A stretch of DNA of 32,872 bases from Pedobacter borealis DSM 19626 (GCF_000708285.2 NZ_JAUG01000056.1:1-32872); one strand, 5' to 3'. Positions 6,731 to 15,540 are shown, counted from the stretch's first letter. Notes: generated by a model not told the origin, from the letters alone. A program made the numbers and translations.

Positions 6731-9280
6731 ATGAAAAATCTAGCTCACCTCCTCACTCTCATTTTCTTTTTTTATTTAATACCTGCCAATGCAAAACCTA
6801 TTGTACCTAAAAATCTTCACGGCTTTTGGAGTTATAAAGTAACAAAAGTAGGGAACTGGAACGGCACGTTAATTAATGATAATTATGTTGAGTACAATTA
6901 TCGGATGTATAAAGTTGACAGTCTAAAAAATAACAATGGGACCTACAAAATGTGGCTCAATACAGGAGATAAAACCTCTTTAACCTTAGAAATTAAAACG
7001 CCAAATGAAGGTAAAGCCTTATTGAAGTTTAATAAATGGGAAAAAGAGATTTCTTGTACATGGAGTGCTTCTGATCCTGACATTAAAATTTATAACAAAA
7101 ATGAAACCCCATCATACTATTTTGGAAAATGGGTGAATACACCATCACATTCAGATTTTTACATCACTGCCAAGCATAAAATGCTTTATCAAAATAAGGA
7201 GTGGGATATTGTATGGGCCGGCAACTACATGGATAAAGAAGATCGGTTTTTGTTGAAAAATAAAGATAGCTGCAGAATGGTTTATGTACATAAATTGGTT
7301 AAAGCGTTAAAGGTAAACAGCCTTGAGGGACTGAAAATTTATGCCCCTATTGCTAAGAATCCTTTGGTATACCAATTCTTGGGTAATTGGATAAACGATG
7401 AAACCAACGAATGGCAGTATGGTTTTTTTGAAGACTTTGCGATCTACCATAAACAAGTTTATCCCTATAAAAGCATCGAAAAAAATGGGAAAAGCTTAAA
7501 AATTACGCTTCTTAAAGATGGTAAGGAGAGAAATATTCAATTTACGGCGAAAAACGATAGCATTGCCCAATTGGTCGACGAGCAAGGTACAAGCAATGTA
7601 TACCTGCTGAAAAAAGAATTTAAAGCTAACAGTACAAAAGATGCAACAGCATTTAAAGACAACCATTTTGCCAGAGTGGACACGGCAGTTATTACGGGTT
7701 ATTTAAGAAATCCAACAAGTAATAAACCTTTTTCGGTTGGTTTTACCGATCATTTAAAAGATGAACAGGTGAATTACTATGGTGATTTGGATAGCAATGG
7801 ATTTTTTACTGTAAAGATACCTTTGTTAAATACCACACAGGTTTTTTTAGACTGGGAGAGGAATGGAGTTATTGACGTGATTGAACCTGGTGAGCATTAT
7901 TTTTATTTTGAAGATTTTAATACACAGGTCAGGAGTACAATGGGCGATAATGCCGGTTTTCATAACGAATTACTGAATTACAGGTATTATGGCCCTTATT
8001 CAAGAACCTCAGAGAGTGATTATAATGCCAGAAGAAATGCAGATTTGTTATCTTTTTTAGCCATCAGTAAGAAAGAACATCTAAAAGCAACCGAATATCT
8101 GAATAAACATTTGGCAAAGTACCCCAATGCAAGTAACCGATTTAAATATTTTGTGTCAGAAGGTTATAAGTACAAAATGGGATTTGACTTAATGCAGAAA
8201 AGATTTACGCTAAAGCAAGGGAAATTCCCTGAACCGTTTATAAATTTTGTTAACGATAGTTTGTATAAAAACACCCCACCTAAACCTTTTACCTTGGTTA
8301 GGGATTTTTCTTCGTTTAAAAGAGATTACTTTGCTTATTTGGCCTCGAATGAGAGAAATTCAGTCAAATGGGACGATGTGCTTGCTGAAATGGTTTTTTT
8401 AAAACAGATCAATTTATCAGTCAAGGAAAAGGAAGCCGTGCTGGCTGAGATCGAATTGAATGAAATTGGGTCAACTAAAGACTCACTAAAATATCTACGG
8501 CTTTTGAAGGGCTTTTCTCCTGAAAAACGAAAATTAGCGGATAGTGTAAGGAGGGTTTATAAAGAACAGATTATAGATGGGGCGAGTCAGAAATTGGCCT
8601 TTAAAGCTTTTGATAGGGAATTAAAGGTGGCAAAGGGGATTGGAAACGAAGATTTGAGAGAGGGTATTATAGCAAGTCGTTTTTATAAATATTTTGAAGG
8701 TAAACATTCTGCAATGCCAGATACTGTATTTGCTCGGTTTATGGGCAATTTAAAAAATGATTTCTACCGAAATGAAATTGAGAAGCTCCAGCTTACTTAT
8801 CAAAACATGTCGAAGGTTGATGTGGAATACAAGGAAAGTTTAAAGAGAACCGATCATTTAAAAGATGCAAAAAATGCAGATTCTCTGTTTGCTGAGCTAA
8901 TCAAACCTTATAAAGGAAAAGTAATTTATGTTGATTTTTGGGGTACTTGGTGTGCCCCCTGCAAAGGCGAAATGCCTTTTGTAAAACCGGTTAAAGAAGC
9001 TTTAAAGGGAAAAGATGTTGTGTTTATGTATTTCGCCAATAATTCTCCGGAAGAAGGTTGGAAGAATATTATCAAAGAATATGAACTGTCTAGTGAAAAT
9101 GCCGTTCATTACCGCTTGCCAGAAACGCAGCAAAATATGATTGAGACCAGATTCTCGATAAACAGCTTTCCTACCTATATCTTAATTGATAAAGAAGGGA
9201 ATGTAAACACAATGAAGGCCCCACGACCAAGTGACAAAGAACAACTTGTGGCTGCCGTAAATACTTTGCTAACCAAATAA
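6731..9280 (+). CDS. Large exported TlpA-family thioredoxin-like protein
   Basis: An 849-residue protein with a signal peptide (about 1-21, ending ANA) and a C-terminal TlpA/thioredoxin domain (about 720-849). The active site is WGTWCAPC (C741 and C744), followed by the usual FPTYILIDKEG stretch carrying the cis-Pro. The domain should catalyse thiol-disulfide exchange in the periplasm, keeping cysteines of exported proteins reduced. The preceding 700 residues are unusual in length: 22-300 is beta-rich with repeated 'W' strands (GFWSYKV, GKWVNT, GNWINDE). About 310-400 (AVITGYLRNP...FFTVKIPL) resembles the N-terminal beta domain often found before TlpA domains in Bacteroidetes. 420-720 is helical and charged. 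The client is unknown. A dyad terminator follows at once. Confidence 0.88.
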   Translation: MKNLAHLLTLIFFFYLIPANAKPIVPKNLHGFWSYKVTKVGNWNGTLINDNYVEYNYRMYKVDSLKNNNGTYKMWLNTGDKTSLTLEIKTPNEGKALLKFNKWEKEISCTWSASDPDIKIYNKNETPSYYFGKWVNTPSHSDFYITAKHKMLYQNKEWDIVWAGNYMDKEDRFLLKNKDSCRMVYVHKLVKALKVNSLEGLKIYAPIAKNPLVYQFLGNWINDETNEWQYGFFEDFAIYHKQVYPYKSIEKNGKSLKITLLKDGKERNIQFTAKNDSIAQLVDEQGTSNVYLLKKEFKANSTKDATAFKDNHFARVDTAVITGYLRNPTSNKPFSVGFTDHLKDEQVNYYGDLDSNGFFTVKIPLLNTTQVFLDWERNGVIDVIEPGEHYFYFEDFNTQVRSTMGDNAGFHNELLNYRYYGPYSRTSESDYNARRNADLLSFLAISKKEHLKATEYLNKHLAKYPNASNRFKYFVSEGYKYKMGFDLMQKRFTLKQGKFPEPFINFVNDSLYKNTPPKPFTLVRDFSSFKRDYFAYLASNERNSVKWDDVLAEMVFLKQINLSVKEKEAVLAEIELNEIGSTKDSLKYLRLLKGFSPEKRKLADSVRRVYKEQIIDGASQKLAFKAFDRELKVAKGIGNEDLREGIIASRFYKYFEGKHSAMPDTVFARFMGNLKNDFYRNEIEKLQLTYQNMSKVDVEYKESLKRTDHLKDAKNADSLFAELIKPYKGKVIYVDFWGTWCAPCKGEMPFVKPVKEALKGKDVVFMYFANNSPEEGWKNIIKEYELSSENAVHYRLPETQQNMIETRFSINSFPTYILIDKEGNVNTMKAPRPSDKEQLVAAVNTLLTK

Positions 9281-9283
9281 TGC

Positions 9284-9319
9284 TTTCCTTGCAGCTGGCT
9301 TTAGCCTACTGCAAGGAAA
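9284..9319 (+). terminator. Stem-loop after the TlpA-type gene
   Basis: Perfect 11-base arms TTTCCTTGCAG and CTGCAAGGAAA with a 14-base loop begin four bases after the stop codon. It is followed by an AT-rich stretch rather than a clean T run, so it may act as a terminator or as a 3' stabilising hairpin. Confidence 0.65.
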
Positions 9320-9400
9320 TATTTATAAAATTAATTGGATCGCATCCTGCAAACTTTAAAACGCCATTGCATTCCAAATTATTAGATATACAAAAATTAA

Positions 9401-10249
9401 TTAAGAATTCTTTTTCGATAGATACGTTTTAAGCTTCTTAAAAAGATCTTCTTTTTTAGGCCTTTCCTTACCGTTATGGGTTAAATTGTTGTCGTAATGG
9501 TTTAGCAGTTCTGTCGCATAATCTTTTTGAGCTTGACTGCCCGACCTTAACACCTCGATAAACCGAACAGCATTGTGATTTAAGGTGCTGTTAAACGAAA
9601 CGGCATAGTACTCGCTCCGTTCAGACGGGTTTCTATTTTTATTGTTTTCCTCCGCGCCGTTTTCTGTAAAATAATCGGCATGAAGAATAAGCGGGTTTAA
9701 TTTTTTCAATCTCTTAGTACCTTTACGCTCATTCCTCCATGGATGTTCTTTTTTATAGAGTTGGGCAAGCAGAAAATCTTTTTTCCAAAGGGTAATCTGG
9801 TGCGACATTAAATAATCTGATGCCTCATTATCGATCTCCGCAATATTAAATCCTTCGATAAAATTAATGGTTTCTTTCGTTTTGTAAATACCAGAACTAT
9901 GGAGTTTAACCTGTTGCCAATCGTTTTTAATTGCCTGTTCGAACAGCGCTGTAAAGAACATGGGATTCACCGGTTTGCTTAACCACATATCTTCCTGGAA
10001 ATAGAGCACATATTCTTCGTCTATATTACCTAACAGCGTTACCAGACGATCGACTCATTCGCCGTTGCCCGATTTGATGTTTGTAAAGCCATTCACATCA
10101 GCGTTTTTTACTTCTGTAGCGAAATAATAATTGCAAGGTATTTTAAAATCCCAGTTTTCTGAGAAAGTGTAATCAAAACCTTTATAAAGAAATTCGTAAC
10201 TATCGCAGGCATGAACTAAAAGTGCGATGTTATTTTTGTAAGTTGACAT
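9401..10249 (-). pseudogene. Glycosyltransferase-like gene interrupted by an in-frame TGA
   Basis: Two open frames (10249-10058 and 10054-9401) lie in exactly the same frame, separated only by TGA at codon 65 (10057-10055). Read through, the sequence is ...NIKSGNGE-stop-VDRLVTLLGNIDEEYVLYFQEDMWLSKP..., which is continuous and sensible. A TGG Trp to TGA change is the obvious reading. The product would have 282 residues. YVLYFQEDMWL looks like a nucleotide-sugar/metal-binding acidic patch of a GT-A fold enzyme, and NIALLVHACDSYEFLYKGF fits the first strand of such a fold. I do not recognise the exact family, so the glycosyltransferase call is tentative. The -7 box at 10269-10276 still looks intact. 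Everything downstream of the TGA is open, so the lesion is recent, a sequencing error, or read through. Confidence 0.75.
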
Positions 10250-10268
10250 AGGGTAAATAAGTGCTTTT

Positions 10269-10276
10269 CAAATTTA
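10269..10276 (-). promoter_or_regulatory. -7 box (TAAATTTG) of the glycosyltransferase-like gene
   Basis: TAAATTTG on the minus strand lies about 20 bases before the ATG at 10249 and fits TAnnTTTG. No good TTTG -33 partner is seen at the usual distance. Confidence 0.5.
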
Positions 10277-10358
10277 CGGAATTACTTTTTTCCCTTCCTT
10301 TGGTAGCCGATATTTTACGTTGCAGCTGCTTATTGATTCGGCTCAACAGGATGCTAAA

Positions 10359-10456
10359 AGATTGAAGTTAACCATGGCAACAAACTTAAATTTCGGAACA
10401 GCCATTGCTTTCCTGATAATGGGTTAATCAAATAAAAAATGAACAAACGTTTGTCT
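10359..10456 (+). repeat. 98-bp repeat with palindrome ACAAACGTTTGT, copy B
   Basis: Counterpart of 6542-6634, with the palindrome at 10443-10454. It begins AGATTGAAG and shares AGCCATTGCTTT and GAACAAACGTTTGT with copy A. It lies in the 338-base gap between the divergent glycosyltransferase-like gene and gcvP, about 100 bases before the gcvP -7 box. Apart from this repeat and the two promoters I see nothing else in the gap. Confidence 0.7.
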
Positions 10457-10554
10457 TCTTGTTTGTGCATAAAATCTATCTATTTTGTCGCTTTTAACGG
10501 CAAATAATACTCCTTTTTTCACTGATATATAGCAAAATACAGCTTCGTTTTTGC

Positions 10555-10562
10555 TACCTTTG
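10555..10562 (+). promoter_or_regulatory. -7 box (TACCTTTG) of gcvP
   Basis: TACCTTTG fits TAnnTTTG and ends 25 bases before the ATG at 10588. That leaves a leader of about 20 bases, too short for a glycine riboswitch. Confidence 0.6.
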
Positions 10563-10587
10563 CACGCAAATTTATTATTCATACCGC

Positions 10588-13464
10588 ATGAGCTTAAATA
10601 TCCACTACAAGGAAGATTTTCAAAATCGTCATATTGCACCAAATGAGGCAGATACAGCCGAAATGTTGCAAACTGTTGGCGTAAATTCTATTGATGAGCT
10701 GATTGAACAAACTGTTCCGACGGCAATTAGGTTAAAACAACCTTTAAACTTGCCTGCAGCAAAGTCAGAAACTGAATATCTTGGTGCTTTAAAACAAACT
10801 TCATTGTTGAATAAAGTTTTCAAAAGCTTTATCGGACAGGGTTATTATGATACCATTACCCCGGGTGTAATTTTACGTAACGTATTCGAAAACCCAGGAT
10901 GGTACACACAATATACACCGTATCAGGCAGAAATCGCACAGGGCCGTTTACAGGCTTTGTTAAATTTCCAAACGATGGTTATCGATTTAACCGGAATGGA
11001 AATTGCCAATGCATCTTTACTGGATGAAGGTACTGCTGCTGCTGAAGCGATGTTTATGCAATATAGCTTGCGTAAAAATCAGGCGGCTAAAAAGTTCTTC
11101 GTTTCGGAATTGCTTTTCCCTCAAACGATCGATATTTTAAAAACACGTGCTAATCCTTACGGTATTGAACTGGTGATCGGAAGTCATTTAGATTTCGTAG
11201 CCGCTGAAGATTTCTTTGGTGCAATTGTTCAGTATCCGGCAGGAAACGGTGAAGTTTTCGACTACAAAGACTTTGCATCGGCATTGCACAATCAAAATAT
11301 TAAATTAACGGTAGTTGCCGATATTTTAAGCTTAACCTTATTAACGCCTCCAGGCGAGTGGGGAGCTGATGTAGTGGTAGGTACTACACAACGTTTAGGT
11401 GTACCAATGGGTTTTGGTGGGCCACACGCTGCATTTTTCGCAACTAAAGAAGAATATAAACGTAACATCCCAGGTCGTATCATCGGTGTAACCATTGATA
11501 GTCATGGCGATTATGCTTTACGTATGGCTTTGCAAACCCGCGAGCAGCACATCCGTAGAGATAAAGCAACATCAAACATCTGTACCGCACAGGCGCTATT
11601 GGCTATTATGGCTGGTTTTTATGCCGCTTACCATGGTCCGAAAGGATTAAAAGCTATTGCAGAACGTACTCACGGTCTGGCCATCAGCTTAGCTTCTACT
11701 TTAAAAGGTTTAGGTTTCGAGCAGTTAAATTCTGCTTATTTCGATACGATCCGTTTCGATTTAGGCGATTTAAAGGGCGGTATCCATTCAGGATGTATCG
11801 ATAACGAAATCAACTTAAATTATGTTGGTAACGTTGCCACTATTTCGTTCGACGAAACCAGCACTTTCGAAGATGTAGCTTTAATTGCTAAAATCTTTGC
11901 TAAAGTTAAAGCTATTGCTGCCGATCAGGTTGAAGTGGTAGAAAATGTAGAAACGGTTATCCCTGCTTCATTACAACGTACTTCAGCTTATTTAACACAC
12001 CCAATCTTTAACGCACACCATTCAGAACATGAAATGTTGCGTTATATCAAATCATTAGAAGCAAAAGATTTATCGCTTTGCCACTCGATGATTGCTTTGG
12101 GTAGCTGTACCATGAAATTAAATGCTACGGCCGAGATGATTCCGGTTACCTGGTCTCACTTTGGTCGCATCCATCCATTTGCACCTGCCGATCAGGTATT
12201 AGGTTACTATTCGGTTTTTAATGAACTGGATAAATGGTTAAGTGAAATTACCGGATTTGCCGCAATGAGTTTACAGCCAAACGCTGGCGCTCAGGGCGAA
12301 TATGCAGGTTTAATGGTTATCCGCGCTTATCACCACGATAGAGGCGATTTCCACCGTAATGTTGCGTTAATTCCCGCTTCGGCACACGGAACAAACCCTG
12401 CTTCTGCTGCAATGGCCGATATGAAAATTGTTGTAGTAAAATCTTTAGAAAACGGTAACATCGATGTTGAAGATTTAAAAGCAAAAGCAGAATTACACAA
12501 AGACAACCTATCGTGTTTGATGGTAACTTATCCATCTACTCACGGTGTGTTTGAAGAAAGCATTATCGAAATCTGCGAAACCATCCACGCTAATGGCGGA
12601 CAGGTATATATGGATGGTGCTAATATGAATGCTCAGGTTGGTTTAACAAGTCCAGCCAATATTGGTGCCGATGTTTGTCACTTAAACTTACACAAAACTT
12701 TCTGTATTCCTCACGGTGGCGGCGGTCCAGGTATGGGCCCAATCGGTGTGGCGAAACACCTGGTTCCTTATCTTCCAGGTCATGCCGTGGTTGATATCGA
12801 TAAAGGAAAATCAATTTCTGCAGTTTCATCTGCGCCATGGGGCTCGGCTTCGATTTTGATTATCTCTCACGCTTATATTGCGATGATGGGTGCTGAAGGA
12901 TTAACCAACGCTACCAAATATGCTATTTTAAACGCAAACTATATGAAAGCGCGTTTAGAGCAACACTATCCTGTGCTTTATTCAGGCGCTCAGGGCCGTT
13001 GTGCACACGAGATGATTTTAGATTGCCGTTCGTTCAAAGCTTTCGGAATCGAAGTGACCGATATCGCTAAACGTTTAATGGATTATGGTTTCCACGCACC
13101 AACGGTTTCGTTCCCGGTTGCAGGAACTTTAATGGTTGAGCCTACCGAATCAGAGCCTAAACACGAGTTAGACCGCTTCTGTGATGCCTTAATCGCGATT
13201 AAAAACGAAATTACCGCTGTAGAAAACGGCACTTTAGATAAAGTTGATAACCCATTAAAAAATGCACCTCATACGGTTTCGGTAATTACCGCTAACGAAT
13301 GGGATCATGCTTATAGCCGTCAAACAGCTGCGTTCCCGCTTCCTTATGTGTTAGAGCGTAAGTTCTGGCCTTCAGTTGGTCGTGTTAACGATAGTCATGG
13401 TGATAGGGCATTAATCTGTGCTTGCCCGCCGATTGAGAGCTACTTAGAAGAGATCGTTCCTTAG
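10588..13464 (+). CDS. gcvP: Glycine dehydrogenase (decarboxylating), P-protein of the glycine cleavage system
   Basis: A 958-residue PLP enzyme. It decarboxylates glycine and passes the aminomethyl group to the lipoyl arm of the H-protein, starting the glycine cleavage system. The length matches the single-chain (homodimeric) type in which the ancestral alpha and beta halves are fused. Landmarks are the N-terminal RHIAPNEADTAEML, the FIGQGYYDTITPGVILRNVFENPGWYTQYTPYQ block near 75-110, GSCTMKLNATAEM in the second half, and NLHKTFCIPHGGGGPGMGPIG. The lysine of that last block (K703) should form the Schiff base with PLP. It stands alone here; gcvT and gcvH are not in the window. No frameshift or missing motif is seen. 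Confidence 0.98.
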   Translation: MSLNIHYKEDFQNRHIAPNEADTAEMLQTVGVNSIDELIEQTVPTAIRLKQPLNLPAAKSETEYLGALKQTSLLNKVFKSFIGQGYYDTITPGVILRNVFENPGWYTQYTPYQAEIAQGRLQALLNFQTMVIDLTGMEIANASLLDEGTAAAEAMFMQYSLRKNQAAKKFFVSELLFPQTIDILKTRANPYGIELVIGSHLDFVAAEDFFGAIVQYPAGNGEVFDYKDFASALHNQNIKLTVVADILSLTLLTPPGEWGADVVVGTTQRLGVPMGFGGPHAAFFATKEEYKRNIPGRIIGVTIDSHGDYALRMALQTREQHIRRDKATSNICTAQALLAIMAGFYAAYHGPKGLKAIAERTHGLAISLASTLKGLGFEQLNSAYFDTIRFDLGDLKGGIHSGCIDNEINLNYVGNVATISFDETSTFEDVALIAKIFAKVKAIAADQVEVVENVETVIPASLQRTSAYLTHPIFNAHHSEHEMLRYIKSLEAKDLSLCHSMIALGSCTMKLNATAEMIPVTWSHFGRIHPFAPADQVLGYYSVFNELDKWLSEITGFAAMSLQPNAGAQGEYAGLMVIRAYHHDRGDFHRNVALIPASAHGTNPASAAMADMKIVVVKSLENGNIDVEDLKAKAELHKDNLSCLMVTYPSTHGVFEESIIEICETIHANGGQVYMDGANMNAQVGLTSPANIGADVCHLNLHKTFCIPHGGGGPGMGPIGVAKHLVPYLPGHAVVDIDKGKSISAVSSAPWGSASILIISHAYIAMMGAEGLTNATKYAILNANYMKARLEQHYPVLYSGAQGRCAHEMILDCRSFKAFGIEVTDIAKRLMDYGFHAPTVSFPVAGTLMVEPTESEPKHELDRFCDALIAIKNEITAVENGTLDKVDNPLKNAPHTVSVITANEWDHAYSRQTAAFPLPYVLERKFWPSVGRVNDSHGDRALICACPPIESYLEEIVP

Positions 13465-13659
13465 TAAGGTTTAAGCTATAAGGCAGAAGGTTTAAGGTTT
13501 TATGCAGGGTGCGTAAGGCATGCGGCAAAAAATCTTAAACCTTTTTTAGTTTACGGGGGAGAAGAGCATTTAAAAGAATAGCATGGAGCCTTCCACCTTA
13601 AGCCTTTTACCCTACACCTTTAATTGGAAATGAATGTTAGGTTTTCATAGGGGAGTGCA

Positions 13660-13825
13660 GCCCTGCCATTTGCTTCAATCTTTTTGTAGCGCCTGTCATG
13701 CTGAGGCACGAAGCATCTGTTTCATAGGCTGCAGAATGCTTCGTGCCTCAGCATTACGGTATATTCAAGGTTGCAGCAAAACAAAAAGGATTTTCGCTAC
13801 TGTCAGGTTTATAAAGGAGGGGTTG
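13660..13825 (-). repeat. About 160-bp intergenic element with hairpin, inverted copy 2
   Basis: The reverse complement matches 6405-6565 over most of its length: gtagcgaaaatcctttttgtt, gcaaccttgaatat, the GCTGAGGCACGAAGC hairpin (arms within 13695-13757) and gctacaaaaagattg. The small open frame here is only the repeat read in one frame. The gap 13465-13858 after gcvP otherwise holds pyrimidine-rich 'ccttccaccttaagcctttt' filler and no gene. Confidence 0.85.
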
Positions 13826-13858
13826 TAGGTAAAACCAAAACTGTTAATTCTTTTGCAA

Positions 13859-14107
13859 CTATAGATAACTGGCATTAAGAAAATCGATAAGTTGGGTATA
13901 AAAGAATAACATATCTGCATTTGATTTGCCATCAGTAAATTCTGACATATGATTTACCCAAGCCTTATAAAGCTCCCATACAGTTTCTCTTATTTCGTGT
14001 ATGGGATGATTTTCAAAAAAGTCCAATAAGACAATTTTTGGATCTTCAAGCTCCCTTTCGGTTAAAGAATTTGGCTGAAAGTTAAGATTTGCGATAACTT
14101 TTTTCAT
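13859..14107 (-). CDS. Small hypothetical protein (82 aa)
   Basis: An 82-residue protein, acidic and helical, with no signal peptide or membrane segment. Its sequence includes ELEDPKIVLLDFFENHPIHEIRETVWELYKAWVN. I do not recognise the family. Support for a real gene comes from the ATG start, a preceding TATCTTTA box (about 40 bases upstream on the minus strand) and typical codon use. It is transcribed divergently from a small HTH regulator across a very AT-rich 164-base gap, so regulation by that neighbour is possible but unproven. Confidence 0.6.
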   Translation of the reverse strand: MKKVIANLNFQPNSLTERELEDPKIVLLDFFENHPIHEIRETVWELYKAWVNHMSEFTDGKSNADMLFFYTQLIDFLNASYL

Positions 14108-14248
14108 ATCATTTACATGATAATCTATCTTCTAAGTTTATATAAAGATATTAAAAATAATATAATTAGTCAATAAAATTAAATATTAAATTATTTTAAT
14201 AATGTAAAACATCTTTTTTATGTGTTTTAGCATTATTTTTTTTAATAT

Positions 14249-14256
14249 TATATTTG
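14249..14256 (+). promoter_or_regulatory. -7 box (TATATTTG) of the HTH gene
   Basis: TATATTTG fits TAnnTTTG and overlaps the TTG (14254) of the longest open frame. This favours the ATG at 14272 as the true start. Confidence 0.55.
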
Positions 14257-14271
14257 AGTTATCTATTAATT

Positions 14272-14484
14272 ATGAGTAAACCCAATTATAATCGAATAAA
14301 GGCCGCCTTAGCTGAGAAAGGGATAACCAATAAAGATTTGGCTGATGCATTAAAAGTTGCACCGGAAACGGTTTCTAGCTGGTGCACAAATACCGCCCAG
14401 CCTTCAATTAAAAGATTGTTTGATGTAGCAACATTTTTGGATGTGGAAGCAGGGGAGCTATTGGTTAGCTGGAGAAAGAGATAA
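14272..14484 (+). CDS. Small XRE/Cro-type helix-turn-helix regulator
   Basis: A 70-residue protein that is almost entirely one HTH domain. The first helix is NRIKAALAEKG. The turn and recognition helix lie in TNKDLADALKVAPETVSSWCTN (19-40), followed by PSIKRLFDVATFLDVEAGELL, the usual last two helices of a Cro/C1-type fold. It should bind DNA as a dimer, with no effector domain. I start it at the ATG at 14272 rather than the upstream TTG because the -7 box covers the TTG. The target is unknown; the divergent 82-residue gene is the nearest candidate. Confidence 0.82.
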   Translation: MSKPNYNRIKAALAEKGITNKDLADALKVAPETVSSWCTNTAQPSIKRLFDVATFLDVEAGELLVSWRKR

Positions 14485-14711
14485 TATTTAAGGGTTGGAA
14501 CTTTCCATCTTATGCCTTTTGCCTTTCTAGGTTTTAGCACAGAAACCCTCTACTTTAAACCTTCCGCCTTCTACCTTTCTATATTCACATTAAAAAGTAA
14601 ACAAATTAAACCATTGCTATATTTCTACAGTCAATAGAATGATTTTAAATAAATCCGATTATTTTTGAAAAAACTTAACATAGGTCAATAACAAGAGATC
14701 GGGAGTTAATC

Positions 14712-14719
14712 TATATTTG
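14712..14719 (+). promoter_or_regulatory. -7 box (TATATTTG) of the YceI gene
   Basis: TATATTTG fits TAnnTTTG, 24 bases before the ATG at 14744. It covers the TTG start of the longest open frame, so that longer start is unlikely. Confidence 0.6.
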
Positions 14720-14743
14720 TATCAAATTATAAAAAACCAGAAA

Positions 14744-15331
14744 ATGAAATTAAAAATTAGCTCAATTTTTTTATTAGTGGCAGTTGTAGCATTGTCAGCT
14801 TTTAAAAACCCTACTAAACCAGTAACTTATACTGTAGATGCAGCAAAATCAACCATTACTTGGGTTGGTAAAAAAGTAACAGGTTCGCACAATGGAACAA
14901 TCGCTTTACAATCAGGTAGCTTAGCTGTTAACGGTAAAAATGTAACTGGCGGTACTTTTGTTATCGATATGACTTCAATTAAAGATGCTGATGGAAGCGC
15001 TAAATTAGAAGGTCACTTAAAAGCAGACGATTTCTTCGGTACAAATAAATTCCCAACTTCAACTTTCGTAATTACTAAAGTTGCTGGTTCAGGATCAAAC
15101 GTAACTGTATCAGGTAATTTAACCATCAAAGGTATTACTAAACCATTAAGCTTCCCTGCAACTGTAACGGTTAATGCAGATGGTACAGCTTCGGCTTTAG
15201 CAGGTAAAATCGTTGTTGACAGAACTAAATATGACATCAAATACGGTTCTAAATCATTCTTCGATAGCATTGGCGACAAAGCAATCGATGATAACTTTGA
15301 ATTAGCTGTTAAATTGGTAGCTAAGAAATAA
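14744..15331 (+). CDS. Secreted YceI-family (lipocalin-like) protein
   Basis: A 195-residue exported protein with a signal peptide (about 1-20, LLVAVVALSAF). The rest is a YceI domain: VTYTVDAAKSTITWVGKKVTGSHNGTI at the start, GGTFVIDMTSIKD, LEGHLKADDFFGTNKFPTSTF, GNLTIKGITKPLSFP, and DRTKYDIKYGSKSFFDSIGDKAIDDNFEL at the end. YceI proteins form a beta-barrel that binds isoprenoid or other long hydrophobic ligands in the periplasm. The product may be a carrier or stress-related binding protein; the ligand is unknown. It has its own promoter and a clear terminator, so it is monocistronic. Confidence 0.94.
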   Translation: MKLKISSIFLLVAVVALSAFKNPTKPVTYTVDAAKSTITWVGKKVTGSHNGTIALQSGSLAVNGKNVTGGTFVIDMTSIKDADGSAKLEGHLKADDFFGTNKFPTSTFVITKVAGSGSNVTVSGNLTIKGITKPLSFPATVTVNADGTASALAGKIVVDRTKYDIKYGSKSFFDSIGDKAIDDNFELAVKLVAKK

Positions 15332-15353
15332 TTATTTCCGTCTCGGAAAAATT

Positions 15354-15383
15354 AAAGCTCAGGCATTGGTCTGGGCTTTTTTT
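15354..15383 (+). terminator. Rho-independent terminator after the YceI gene
   Basis: The stem AAAGCTCAG (15354-15362) pairs with CTGGGCTTT (15371-15379) with one G-U pair. An uninterrupted T run follows to 15383. Confidence 0.85.
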
Positions 15384-15387
15384 GTTT

Positions 15388-15455
15388 CACTGCGAAGAGC
15401 GCTAAGTTTTTACCACCGAGTGCATCGAGTTTTACACAGAGGAGCACGGAGACTC
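15388..15455 (-). repeat. Intergenic repeat, inverted copy of 165-240
   Basis: Shares 'gagtgcatcgagttttacac' and 'agcgctaagtttttacca' with the reverse complement of 165-240. It directly abuts the candidate IS terminus at 15456. Confidence 0.75.
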
Positions 15456-15481
15456 TATAGCTAGGATCTGCTGAAAAACTC
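15456..15481 (+). repeat. Candidate IS terminal inverted repeat, 5' end
   Basis: Matches 330-355 with one mismatch (15466). It lies 60 bases upstream of the transposase N-terminal fragment, where a left IS end belongs. Partial similarity to the ordinary intergenic repeats ('gaaaaactct') leaves some doubt. Confidence 0.5.
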
Positions 15482-15540
15482 TACTAACATTGATTATTAG
15501 CTGTTTATGCTTATATTTAAAGAACTTAATGCATGAAAAA

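Noticed and set aside
10055..10057. Programmed TGA reading (selenocysteine or Trp recoding)
   Set aside because: No selenocysteine element is apparent after the codon, and all other genes here use TGG for Trp; a plain nonsense change is simpler.
13634..13828. Small plus-strand frame
   Set aside because: It is the 160-bp intergenic element read in one frame; the same repeat occurs inverted at 6405-6565.
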